Under the pieces are notes generated by a model. It was not told the origin of the DNA. It ran no database searches and worked only from the letters and a program-made list of their open reading frames with translations. DNA of 32,010 nucleotides from JBGZEX01 sp041846495 (GTDB lineage: Bacteria; Bacteroidota; Bacteroidia; Bacteroidales; Marinifilaceae), in assembly GCA_041846495.1 (NCBI GenBank), contig JBGZEX010000093.1, positions 1 through 32,010 of the forward strand, given 5' to 3'. A program made the position numbers and the translations under genes. Of the stretch, positions 8,880-17,363 are shown in pieces (position 1 is the stretch's first letter; every line of letters starts with the position of its first letter).

Positions 8880-9800
8880 TTATTTCCCCGACAACTCCGC
8901 AAATATGGTATTAAGCGAACTTTTTTCCGGCTGTATTTCCATCAATTGCCAATTCTTTAAAACACTTGTTTCCACAATTTTAGAAGTAGTTTCCGTCACA
9001 TCGTCGAATTTAATGCGGTATTTGGCTTCTCCAAGTTCTTCCACCCCTACGACTCCCTCGAGGGCGGCAATATCGTCTGCCGGAGGTGCAGCCGCCAGAA
9101 CCGCAATAAGCGTATTCGGCATTATGTAAGTATCGAATTCGGTCATCGTACCGGCAAACACCACTTTCCCCTTTTCTATCATCCGGATATAATCGCAGGT
9201 CTCATGCACCTCCGATAATATATGTGTTGAAAGTACGATCGTACGATCTTCGGCAATCTCTTTTACCAACTTCCTCACCTCAAGAATCTGATTGGGATCC
9301 AAACCGTTGGTCGGCTCATCCAAAACCACGAAATCCGGCCGATGGATAATGGCTTGGGCTATGCCCACCCTCTGTTGATAACCTCCGGAAAGATTCCTTA
9401 TCAGACGTTTCGAGAAATGAGCGATGCCGCAACGTTCCATAGCTTCCCCTATTGCTCCGTCTACTTCCCTATGGGGGATATAGCGCAAATCCGCACAATA
9501 TTGCAAATACTCGTATACCGTCAAATCGGGATGCAGAGGAGGGGTTTGAGGTAAGAAACCTATATGCCGTTTTGCTTCCACCGGTTTTTCACTCATACTG
9601 ATACCCTTGATATATACATCTCCCCGGGTTTGCCTAAGTACTCCGCACATTATATTCATCGTCGTGGATTTCCCGGCTCCGTTCGAACCCAAAAGACCGT
9701 AAATCCCCGTACGGTCGATTTCGAAATTTATATCCCGTATCGCCCACTGCACGGAATAACGATGCGAAAGATTCTCGACTTTTACAATGGCTCCTTTCAT
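8880..9800 (-). CDS. gldA: ABC transporter ATP-binding protein, GldA-like
   Basis: The 306-residue ATPase would power the membrane partner encoded 12 bp downstream. All nucleotide-binding motifs are intact: Walker A GSNGAGKST (38-46), Q-loop Q85 (FLPQTPP), signature LSGGY (137-141), Walker B VVLDEPTNGLDP with D161-E162, and switch histidine H193 (LSTHILSE). The C-terminal ~90 residues form the small extra domain seen in this exporter subfamily. An in-frame ATG at 9815 would add five residues (MYLNF), but it lies only 4 nt after the inverted repeat at 9820-9850. I prefer the ATG at 9800 (MKGAIVKVENLSHRY), which matches the usual short N-terminus of these ATPases. The symbol follows family resemblance and the neighbouring GldF/GldG fusion, not proof of a gliding role. 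Confidence 0.88.
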   Translation of the reverse strand: MKGAIVKVENLSHRYSVQWAIRDINFEIDRTGIYGLLGSNGAGKSTTMNIMCGVLRQTRGDVYIKGISMSEKPVEAKRHIGFLPQTPPLHPDLTVYEYLQYCADLRYIPHREVDGAIGEAMERCGIAHFSKRLIRNLSGGYQQRVGIAQAIIHRPDFVVLDEPTNGLDPNQILEVRKLVKEIAEDRTIVLSTHILSEVHETCDYIRMIEKGKVVFAGTMTEFDTYIMPNTLIAVLAAAPPADDIAALEGVVGVEELGEAKYRIKFDDVTETTSKIVETSVLKNWQLMEIQPEKSSLNTIFAELSGK

Positions 9801-9819
9801 AAAATTCAGATACAATTTT

Positions 9820-9850
9820 AAAATGTCCGGATTAAGATTCCGGACATTTT
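9820..9850 (-). terminator. Perfect inverted repeat, likely terminator of locus A
   Basis: AAAATGTCCGG (9820-9830) and CCGGACATTTT (9840-9850) form a perfect 11-bp stem with a 9-nt loop. Read on the minus strand, the second arm ends in TTTT, as in an intrinsic terminator. It starts 17 bp after the stop of the PKD-like gene and separates the SusCD locus from the ABC exporter. The symmetric A and T ends make it potentially functional in both directions. Confidence 0.7.
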
Positions 9851-9867
9851 ATTAAATATTAATATTA

Positions 9868-11556
9868 TCAATATTTATCGTGATAAGCACTTCCTTGCCC
9901 CACCATCTTTAAGGCTACTACCTTCCCTCCGAGATTGAGCTGCGACTCCAATTTCGGATTTTCCACCGTTTGGGTTATATCGTAAAAATATACATCTCCG
10001 TTTTCACATCCTACGGCAATTACTTCACAATCAAACCACATATAAGCCAAATACGTAACTTTCGATGCAACCGTCACAAAATGCTTATCTTCTATATCGG
10101 AAACCGCATAATTTTTCGATCTCTTTATATACCTTATCTCGTTTCCCTTAGTATAAAACGACACGTATTTTGCATTATCACACGTTCTTATACTCCGATG
10201 ATTCCCGCTTGTAAGGAAACGGGTATCTTTATCGAAGGTGACATTCGGAATTATATTCCATCTTTGTGCTGCAAAAAAATCATTTGCATTGTTATTTGCT
10301 CGATTCGATACCACAAAAGAACCTACAATACTTTTTCCGTCGGCTGTCGTATAAAATATATCATACATGGCATTCGTACCCTGAGAACCGCCCCATATAA
10401 GATGGTTGGAAGCGGCAATATGCCAAACTTTTGTCCCTTCCGGCATTTCCCAAACGGGGACTCCTGAGAAACGTTCCGTCAACGGAAACAGCCTGCATCT
10501 GTATACGGAAGTATTATCTCCCATTCCTCCACCGTGATTGATATCCACTCTCCAAACATTGGCGATAAGCACTCTTCTGTTCTTTTCATCGTAGCAGGGA
10601 ATATTCGCCAAACCCTGAAGCCCCTTTCCGAAACGGGTAACATGATAACCTTTGTTATCCATATAATAAGGTTCTTTCAAAAATTTACCGCCCAAATAAT
10701 TCGGAGACATCGTGCGAGTATATACCTTCCCATCCTTCGTCGCGACAAAGGTATAAGCTCCCTCACCGTATTCTCCGGAACCGTCCTGGTCGTATCTTGC
10801 AGTCACTTCGAAATCAGCCGGAGGCCCGTCCAAAAACTGCTCTTTAAGTTCCCATGCCTTTTTCATCGTAGAATTATCCACTACATAGGCGACCTTATCG
10901 GTAATCACTGTCGAAGATCCCACCGGCCCTACATTCAAAGCCTTGGCCAATACCAAATCCAAAGGCTTGCCCGGAATATTCCGCCCGTTTACTCTTTTAT
11001 AGGTATTATCATCCAATTCGTACACGTTATACGACTCTTCACCCCTGTACTTCGTTCTTCTCTTGATTACGGAAAATTTGGTTTCCTCTCCCAATTCGGA
11101 GATTGCATACCAGTCGTAGTTGCCGAACTCGGGATTAATCGTCACATAACTCCTGACCATGAACGATACTCCGGAAGATTTTTTTATGATGGCAAAAGTG
11201 CCCATAATACCTCTATCCGGAAGCTCTTTCAATTTGATTTTTTTTATAAGACTATCGGTCGGGATCTCAAAATCCGCCTTATCTCCGATTACGACTCCGT
11301 TCAATTTCCACTCGAAGCGTACCTCGGACTCTCGCCTCAGGGAATCCGATTCCCAGGTATATTTGTCAGAAGCCTTAAAAACAGCCTTCTCTCCGGCTCC
11401 CGCTCGACAATAAACCCTAATATTCGTATTTTCTGCATCGAACAGCCATTTGGGCGGATTCAACTCTTCGTATTCGTAATTGCCGTTATCTTTAAAACAA
11501 CCGCTCAATATAAAAACGAACAACAATGCCGGAAAACATATCTTTTTCATCTTCAT
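9868..11556 (-). CDS. PKD-like family lipoprotein (locus A)
   Basis: This 562-residue lipoprotein has signal peptide MKMKKICFPALLFVFILSGC with lipobox LSGC, so C20 would be lipidated. It continues CFKDNGNYEYEELN, the C-[FY]-K-D-x-G-N-Y motif also found at the same place in its paralogue at 20709. In this family (annotated PKD-like) the N-terminal third resembles an Ig/PKD fold; here residues ~30-145 are compatible. The rest (~155-562) is rich in beta-propeller-like phrases such as ATKDGKVYTRTMSPN and GCENGDVYFYDITQ; the propeller reading is my inference. It is the last gene of locus A, 12 bp after the DUF4843 gene, and ends at the terminator at 9820-9850. Its position after SusC and SusD suggests an accessory surface or periplasmic lipoprotein of the importer. 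The ligand is unknown. Confidence 0.82.
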   Translation of the reverse strand: MKMKKICFPALLFVFILSGCFKDNGNYEYEELNPPKWLFDAENTNIRVYCRAGAGEKAVFKASDKYTWESDSLRRESEVRFEWKLNGVVIGDKADFEIPTDSLIKKIKLKELPDRGIMGTFAIIKKSSGVSFMVRSYVTINPEFGNYDWYAISELGEETKFSVIKRRTKYRGEESYNVYELDDNTYKRVNGRNIPGKPLDLVLAKALNVGPVGSSTVITDKVAYVVDNSTMKKAWELKEQFLDGPPADFEVTARYDQDGSGEYGEGAYTFVATKDGKVYTRTMSPNYLGGKFLKEPYYMDNKGYHVTRFGKGLQGLANIPCYDEKNRRVLIANVWRVDINHGGGMGDNTSVYRCRLFPLTERFSGVPVWEMPEGTKVWHIAASNHLIWGGSQGTNAMYDIFYTTADGKSIVGSFVVSNRANNNANDFFAAQRWNIIPNVTFDKDTRFLTSGNHRSIRTCDNAKYVSFYTKGNEIRYIKRSKNYAVSDIEDKHFVTVASKVTYLAYMWFDCEVIAVGCENGDVYFYDITQTVENPKLESQLNLGGKVVALKMVGQGSAYHDKY

Positions 11557-11568
11557 TCGAATTTTCCA

Positions 11569-12324
11569 TTAAACATTCACTTTCATCAAACTTCCATCCT
11601 CCTCCGTAACGGGCGGGTTTTGTTCTCCCAACCATTTTTTGAATCTTCGGGCTATTGCAATCACTTTAGACGGATTTCTCTTAATCAACGCCTCATCCAC
11701 CTCCGCATTCGTATCCGCATGCAGCAGAAACAACTTGTATTTTTTATGGGAATACGTGCCTAAAAGCTCTTCCTCAACTTCTCTTGTCCACCATAAAGGC
11801 CTGACAGCCACTTCCGTCAAAATAAACATCGCCCTTCTTCTTTCGAGTTGTCCCAATTGCAAATCCCCCAAGGGGACTAATTCCAATTTCAGCGTCACCC
11901 CTTTTTCCAAAGATTTCAAACGAGGCGAGCGCAAAAACTTAATCCGTATGGTATCGTTCATCACCTTAGTTTCGGCCCCCACATTATTCGCCCGGAACAC
12001 ATAATTCTCTTCGAGAGAATATTCATCCGGACCGGCTGTAGTCCCGTCCTTGACAACCTTAAGTTTAAACGGCATATCTTGAGTCAATAACCGTCCCGTC
12101 ATATTCACCACCACCTCGGCCGCAGTTTCGTTTACGCCGTCGGGAATAAAGAAAAAAGAAACTTTTGTCGTATCCGCAGTTTCCCGTCCCGGGGGAAGAG
12201 CATCCATATAAAACTTATCGAAATAAATCTCGTGAAGATCACCCCATAAAAGCGTACCTTTTTCCGTGCAAGCGGAAAAAACCGCAAAAATTCCTATGAA
12301 CAGGATATTGATATTTTTTCTCAT
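11569..12324 (-). CDS. DUF4843 family lipoprotein (locus A)
   Basis: The 251-residue protein has a lipoprotein signal peptide; the lipobox VFSAC places the lipidated cysteine at C19. The body has the features of DUF4843 proteins: a beta-rich region with a Calx-beta-like flavour (TKVSFFFIPDG, residues ~53-63, and DEYSLEENYVFRANN, ~99-113), then an aromatic segment (RPLWWTREVEEELLGTYSHKKYKLF, in two parts around residues 173-200). It ends with a DGSLMKVNV tail that parallels DGSPMKFGN at the end of the paralogue at 22289. Molecular function is not established for this family. It lies 10 bp after the SusD gene and 12 bp before the PKD-like gene, so it belongs to the same transcript. Confidence 0.82.
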   Translation of the reverse strand: MRKNINILFIGIFAVFSACTEKGTLLWGDLHEIYFDKFYMDALPPGRETADTTKVSFFFIPDGVNETAAEVVVNMTGRLLTQDMPFKLKVVKDGTTAGPDEYSLEENYVFRANNVGAETKVMNDTIRIKFLRSPRLKSLEKGVTLKLELVPLGDLQLGQLERRRAMFILTEVAVRPLWWTREVEEELLGTYSHKKYKLFLLHADTNAEVDEALIKRNPSKVIAIARRFKKWLGEQNPPVTEEDGSLMKVNV

Positions 12325-12334
12325 ATTTATAATT

Positions 12335-13909
12335 TTATTGGATTTGGTTAACAGGAGCCGGGAGAACAGCCTCCAATTTCACTAAAGATCTAATCTCATT
12401 ACGGATTTTCACCTTTGCGTTAAGCCTCTTATAAAGGTAAAACAATTGCCCTTCGGCTATCCATTCTCTTTGAGCATCCCGTATCATATCTTTCTCAAAA
12501 TCCGTATACGATGATTTAACGGTTAAGTCTTCATCGCGAAGCCCCCGGTTGCAGCGGATTTCATTCAATATCCCGTAGGCCTCTTGAAATTTTCCCTGAC
12601 GGGCATATTCTTCCGCCATGATATAGCGCATTTCCGTAGCCCGGATTACCGGCAATATATTGGCATTTTCATCTCTAATCTTTATATTATCGCTCAAATA
12701 CCATTTACCCGGCAAAGGATAATATCCTTCCACCTTATATATCAATTTCTCGCCCCTACAGTCCTTTTGGTATTCATCCTTGCCATCGACCGTTGTAAAT
12801 ATTTCCTGCTCATCGATATTGATCTGCAGCCAATTGTTTTTCCCAAATTTATTCGGAAGTTTATTAAAATAATATTGCAAACCATTTTTTTCATATGACC
12901 TTGCGTTATATACTGCAAATATTAAATTCGATACGACTTTAATATCGGTTTTCGATTCGAAATCGTCGTTCCATGCAAAGCCTCCGAAATCTTCGTGGGA
13001 AAATACGGGATATATACTGCCTCCATTGGATTTAACTCTGAATTCCAACGTCTTTCGGGCATAATCGAAGGCTTTTTCCCGATTACCCGCCCATTGGTAT
13101 ACTCTTGCCAAAAGCGCATGAATGGAATAGTAATTCAAACGGTATCCCCTCCCCAAAAAGAAACCATCCAAAGCTCCCGTATTTATTCCACCCTCCATAT
13201 CCGAAGGCAATTCATTGAAAAATCTGGCTTTCCCCGTCGCTACGACACTTCTTCCGAGAGCCGTCGTATCGAATTCCACGGTAAGTTCTTTGGCCTTTTC
13301 CAAATCGCCGATAACCCGTTCGATATAATCCTTCACTCCCAATCTGAGCCCATGAATTCCGGGATGTTTGTCTATATAGGGACAATAAAGTCCCTTGTCG
13401 TCATTGATAAGAGCGGGAGCAAACAATCGGAGGATGTCGAAATGCATCAAAGCTCTAACGGCCAAAGCTTCTCCTCGAATCAGGTTTTTTTCGGCTTTCC
13501 CCAACTCAAACTTGGACTCGGATTCCGGCTCTATATTCTGAAGAAGTTCATTCGCATTGGCAATAACATTATAAGCCGACAACCATATTTCGACTATCGT
13601 CTTTTGTAAAACCCCACTTTCATAATTAAACTCCCCCGCTTCCCGAATCGTTTCGTCCGAGAGTTGCCAGTCCGGAACCCGGGTCTTATATTGCTGCGAC
13701 AGACAATCCACAAATCCGAATTGTAAGTTTTTACCGTATAATGCCGGGCTTCCCATCGCATTATACAATGAGTTTAACAAGGAACGATAACCCGCACCTT
13801 TTTCAAATAATTTTTTTTCCGGCATCTGTCCTTCGGGAATAATATCCAACCACCCGGAACAAGAAACAAGACCGAAGAAAAATAAAAATATATAAAGAAT
13901 TTTTTTCAT
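12335..13909 (-). CDS. SusD/RagB family outer-membrane lipoprotein (locus A)
   Basis: This 524-residue lipoprotein is the surface lid of the SusCD importer. The signal peptide MKKILYIFLFFFGLVSC carries lipobox LVSC with C17, followed by the family-typical SGWLDIIPEG. SusD signatures include LLNSLYNAMGS near residue 50, IRGEALAVRALMHFDILRLFAP near residues 145-165, LARVYQWAGNREKAFDYARKTLE (TPR-like, ~270-290), a VIRATEMRYIMAEEYARQGKFQEAY stretch and LNEIRCNRGL near residues 425-465, and QREWIAEGQLFYLYKRLN near the C-terminus. Length is normal for the family. It starts 11 bp after the SusC stop. No sugar specificity can be read from the sequence; some members (RagB) bind peptides. Confidence 0.93.
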   Translation of the reverse strand: MKKILYIFLFFFGLVSCSGWLDIIPEGQMPEKKLFEKGAGYRSLLNSLYNAMGSPALYGKNLQFGFVDCLSQQYKTRVPDWQLSDETIREAGEFNYESGVLQKTIVEIWLSAYNVIANANELLQNIEPESESKFELGKAEKNLIRGEALAVRALMHFDILRLFAPALINDDKGLYCPYIDKHPGIHGLRLGVKDYIERVIGDLEKAKELTVEFDTTALGRSVVATGKARFFNELPSDMEGGINTGALDGFFLGRGYRLNYYSIHALLARVYQWAGNREKAFDYARKTLEFRVKSNGGSIYPVFSHEDFGGFAWNDDFESKTDIKVVSNLIFAVYNARSYEKNGLQYYFNKLPNKFGKNNWLQINIDEQEIFTTVDGKDEYQKDCRGEKLIYKVEGYYPLPGKWYLSDNIKIRDENANILPVIRATEMRYIMAEEYARQGKFQEAYGILNEIRCNRGLRDEDLTVKSSYTDFEKDMIRDAQREWIAEGQLFYLYKRLNAKVKIRNEIRSLVKLEAVLPAPVNQIQ

Positions 13910-13920
13910 CTCATTCCATT

Positions 13921-16900
13921 TTAAAAATTAGCGCTAAGGGTAAAACTAAAGGTCTTGGCATAAGGATAACTCAAGCCTCTTTCTACTTTTACGGTCGACC
14001 ATCGGGCTATATCATTGGCATTGAAGCGCAAGCCCAAAGAACTCAAATGCAATTTTTTAACGATTTCTCTCCGAAAATCGTATCCAACGGATAAGGTGCT
14101 GAAACTTAAAACATTATTATCCTGAACAAATCGAGATGTCGGTTTGGTATCCGTCTTGCTTTGAATATCGTAAAAAGGCGCTACATCGCCTACTTTTTTC
14201 CATCTTTCGGATAAAACTCTTTTATCCACATTCGACGTTGCAATCGGGGCTTTTTCCACTTTCTCCAAAAGAGTCGTATTATAAATCTGTCCTCCCCATT
14301 CATACATAAAATTAGCATTCAGATAAATATTTTTCCAACCGATATTCACGCCTATCGTTCCATTGGCCGTAGCCAACTTATCTCCTACGACTACCTGGTC
14401 CTCGGCCGCATAGGTAAATGTAGGCGTTCCGTCTTTCTTTACAAATTCTTCCTTACCGCTGGCCGGATCGATACCGTGGGAAGGAACGGCATAAATAGCG
14501 GATACCGATTTCCCTACATAGTATTTAGGCATCGGCCTGCTCACCAAATCGGGATATCGGGCCTGCATCGCATCGAAGTTTTCATCCACTTTTTTATTGT
14601 ATTCCTCCACCGTTTCACTCAGTTCCACGATGGTATTTTTATTACGGGCCAAATTGGCATTGAGCACTATACTCCAATCCCCTTTATTGAATACTTGAAA
14701 ATTGGTTTTTAACTCTATGCCCTCATTCAATACAGTGCCCTGATTGGCCTTCATCTTTGAGAATCCGGAAAAAAATTCCACCCCGAGATCCGTGATTTCA
14801 TTCTTGTTTTTTTCGTGATAATAAGTCGCTTCCAGATAAAACCTGTCTTTGAATAATCCCAATATAAAGCCCGCATCTTTTTTCAAAACCTTGGACCAGG
14901 TAAGGTCCGGATTCGCCAAGGCCGCCAACGACATCGTAGGACCCGTATAATACCATTCCTCGGTATTCGCAATAAAAGTATTGAATATATCCATATTCGA
15001 ATATCCCACCTTACCGGTCGTTCCTATCGTACCTCTAAGTTTCAGTTGAGATAAGATATCGTTCCCCTTAAACCACTTCATATTATGGATATTGACACCC
15101 AAGCCTACGGAACTGAAAAAAGCGAATTTTTTATTTTTACTGAAAAGCGAAGAACCGTCCCATCGCATCGAACCGTCGAACAGCCAGGTTTCATCATAGG
15201 AATAATTCAACGACGTATAATACCCTGCAATGCGACTATGCCCATTATCTATGTTTGTTTTGTTCGGTTGAAAAGCTGCAAATCCCGGTTTATCCATATT
15301 TCCCAATTGAAATCCTCTCCATTCTACATACATTTTTTCCGCTTTTCTTTCCAATATGTCAGCTCCGAGTACCGCATTGAAAAAATGTTTTCCCACATGC
15401 CTGTTAAAAAGCAATTGTGCGTTGAATGTCCATTCCAACTTATCGTCATTCTTTCGTTTTAAAGAACCTCTCTCTCTTGCCGGCACATTGGAAAATGCCG
15501 CACCGTTCGGGTCCAAAAACGCATAGTCTCGGTTCTCCTGTTTCATCACGCTAAAACTGACACGCGACCAGAAATAATCGGTAAAATTAACCTTTGCCGC
15601 AAGATTGTTTATAATCGTATTGACCTTATTATCTCCCGAATAATCGTTTAAATTTTCTTTTCTCCAAAGAGGATTAACCACATTGCTCATAGGCAACCGT
15701 TTTATATAATTCCCCTCCCTATCGTATAAAGCATCGTAAGGCTGAAGTTTTACATATTCCGAAAAAACTCCGTAAGGCGAATCCATAGCATTCACCCGGT
15801 TGTAGGACACCCGATTCGTAAAGGTCAATATATTTCGGAAACGATAGTCTACAAAAATCGCAGCTCCCATACGTTTACGGAAAGAGCCTCTCATCGCCCC
15901 TTTATTATCGTCGTAACTGAAATCGAGACTGAACCTGACAGTTTCCGTCCCCCCGGAAAGATTTACGGAGTTCCTCGCATTATAAGCATTGCGGAGAGGA
16001 AGAGCCAACCAGTCGGTATATACTCCGCGACGCACTTCGTTCAGTCTGTCGTTAAATTCCTGGTCTCGATATATCTGCATGGAGGGAGATTCTGCCGTAT
16101 AAACACCGCCCAAGCGCTCGATTTCCAGCTTTTCTTCGGCATTGGCCAGATTATAATCCGAAAGATCGGGGAAGGTCAATTCCAAGGTCGTATTATAACT
16201 AATCCTCAATTCCCCTGGCTTGGGGGCTACGGAGGTTACTACAACCACTCCCTTTGCCGCCCGGGAGCCGTATACGGCCGTTGCCGCCGCATCCTTAAGA
16301 ATCGTCATCGAGGCTATCCTGTTTATATCCATATCGTAAATCACTTGGACATTCACTTCGAATCCATCCAATATGAAAATCGGAAGGTTGGGATTCCCTT
16401 GCAAATTAGTCCTTTGATTTCTCCTGTCTCTTTCCAAATCCAAACGATTCTCCACCGGGAGAGACGACTGGCCTCTTAGTATTATTTCCGGAAGATTGTT
16501 GGGATCGGAACCCCATACCGAATTTTGCGTTATACGGAAGGAAGGATCGAATATCGAAAGAGCCGCTACCGCATTTTTATTATTAGTCCTCAATAACTCC
16601 TCCTTAGAGACCACCGTAGCCGTGCCCGTAAAACTCTCTTTTCTCAATTTATTGAAACCGGTTACCACCACAGATTCCAGTTTTTGCTCCTCTTCTTCCA
16701 TGACTACGTCGAGTTTCTTTTGCCCGGTATATTTTATCTCCCGGGTTTTCATCCCGACAAATGAGAACATGAGCGTAAGTTTTTGATTATCCGCAGCAGG
16801 AAAACGAAGGTTATAGCGGCCATCGACATTGGTAATATTTCCCAATTTCAATTCCTTAATCCTCACCGTCACTCCCGGCATGGGAGCCCCTGTCATATCG

Positions 16901-17307
16901 GTAACCCGTCCGCTAAGCGATACTTCTTTCGGTTGCTGGCGTTTCTGTTGCGGTTTTATCACGATAACCGAATCCTCAATCACATAAGTCAGCCCCGTAC
17001 CCTTCAGACATTGAGAGAGAATTTTCCCTATATCGGAGGTCTTTATCTCTATATCTATCTTACCGACACAATCCACTTCCTCTTCGTTATACATAAAAAC
17101 AAAATTCGTCTGTTTTTCGATTTCCCAAAGCACATCCTTCAAATAAACAGCTTTCATCGAAAGCATTATCTCCTGTTCGTTTTGGGTGTAAATCGTCGCC
17201 CCGGCATCGAGTCCTCCCCAAAAAACGAATCCCAATACCCAGAAAAAAACGGATTTCAAATACCACGAACACCGGGGATTGTCCGGATAATCAGATTTTC
17301 TTTTCAT
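13921..17307 (-). CDS. SusC/RagA family TonB-linked outer-membrane transporter with STN domain (locus A)
   Basis: The 1128-residue TonB-dependent transporter begins with a long basic n-region and a membrane-spanning signal segment (SVFFWVLGFVFW, ~19-30). An STN signalling domain follows at ~48-118 (AVYLKDVLWEIEKQTNFVFMY). A carboxypeptidase-regulatory-like beta domain spans ~131-205 (LSGRVTDMTGAPMPGVTVRI). The TonB-box-like ESVVVTGF is at 211-218. The plug has the SusC hallmark KDAAATAVYGSRAAKGVVVVT around 330-350, and the barrel ends FSFTLSANF. The STN domain is what couples such transporters to an anti-sigma factor; the FecR gene sits immediately upstream (56 bp), so the pair is probably cognate. 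A motif SDPNNLPEIILRG before the plug core recurs in the locus B paralogue (SDPNRLPEIQMRG). Substrate is unknown. Confidence 0.95.
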   Translation of the reverse strand: MKRKSDYPDNPRCSWYLKSVFFWVLGFVFWGGLDAGATIYTQNEQEIMLSMKAVYLKDVLWEIEKQTNFVFMYNEEEVDCVGKIDIEIKTSDIGKILSQCLKGTGLTYVIEDSVIVIKPQQKRQQPKEVSLSGRVTDMTGAPMPGVTVRIKELKLGNITNVDGRYNLRFPAADNQKLTLMFSFVGMKTREIKYTGQKKLDVVMEEEEQKLESVVVTGFNKLRKESFTGTATVVSKEELLRTNNKNAVAALSIFDPSFRITQNSVWGSDPNNLPEIILRGQSSLPVENRLDLERDRRNQRTNLQGNPNLPIFILDGFEVNVQVIYDMDINRIASMTILKDAAATAVYGSRAAKGVVVVTSVAPKPGELRISYNTTLELTFPDLSDYNLANAEEKLEIERLGGVYTAESPSMQIYRDQEFNDRLNEVRRGVYTDWLALPLRNAYNARNSVNLSGGTETVRFSLDFSYDDNKGAMRGSFRKRMGAAIFVDYRFRNILTFTNRVSYNRVNAMDSPYGVFSEYVKLQPYDALYDREGNYIKRLPMSNVVNPLWRKENLNDYSGDNKVNTIINNLAAKVNFTDYFWSRVSFSVMKQENRDYAFLDPNGAAFSNVPARERGSLKRKNDDKLEWTFNAQLLFNRHVGKHFFNAVLGADILERKAEKMYVEWRGFQLGNMDKPGFAAFQPNKTNIDNGHSRIAGYYTSLNYSYDETWLFDGSMRWDGSSLFSKNKKFAFFSSVGLGVNIHNMKWFKGNDILSQLKLRGTIGTTGKVGYSNMDIFNTFIANTEEWYYTGPTMSLAALANPDLTWSKVLKKDAGFILGLFKDRFYLEATYYHEKNKNEITDLGVEFFSGFSKMKANQGTVLNEGIELKTNFQVFNKGDWSIVLNANLARNKNTIVELSETVEEYNKKVDENFDAMQARYPDLVSRPMPKYYVGKSVSAIYAVPSHGIDPASGKEEFVKKDGTPTFTYAAEDQVVVGDKLATANGTIGVNIGWKNIYLNANFMYEWGGQIYNTTLLEKVEKAPIATSNVDKRVLSERWKKVGDVAPFYDIQSKTDTKPTSRFVQDNNVLSFSTLSVGYDFRREIVKKLHLSSLGLRFNANDIARWSTVKVERGLSYPYAKTFSFTLSANF

Positions 17308-17363
17308 ACATTCATAATTTAAGTTAACAGTTCTTTTTAAACAAAATTCGCAAATAAGGAAGT

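Noticed and set aside
6576..9800. Evidence for gliding motility
   Set aside because: Only the ABC exporter components are present. These occur in many non-gliding Bacteroidota, and no motor or adhesin genes are seen.
10534..11763. 409-codon plus-strand open frame
   Set aside because: It lies antisense to the PKD-like and DUF4843 genes, has no signal, domain or plausible composition, and runs across two well-supported genes.
12335..17307. Naming locus A as a polysaccharide utilisation locus for a specific glycan
   Set aside because: No glycan-active enzyme is encoded in the locus, and SusCD pairs also import peptides and other ligands.
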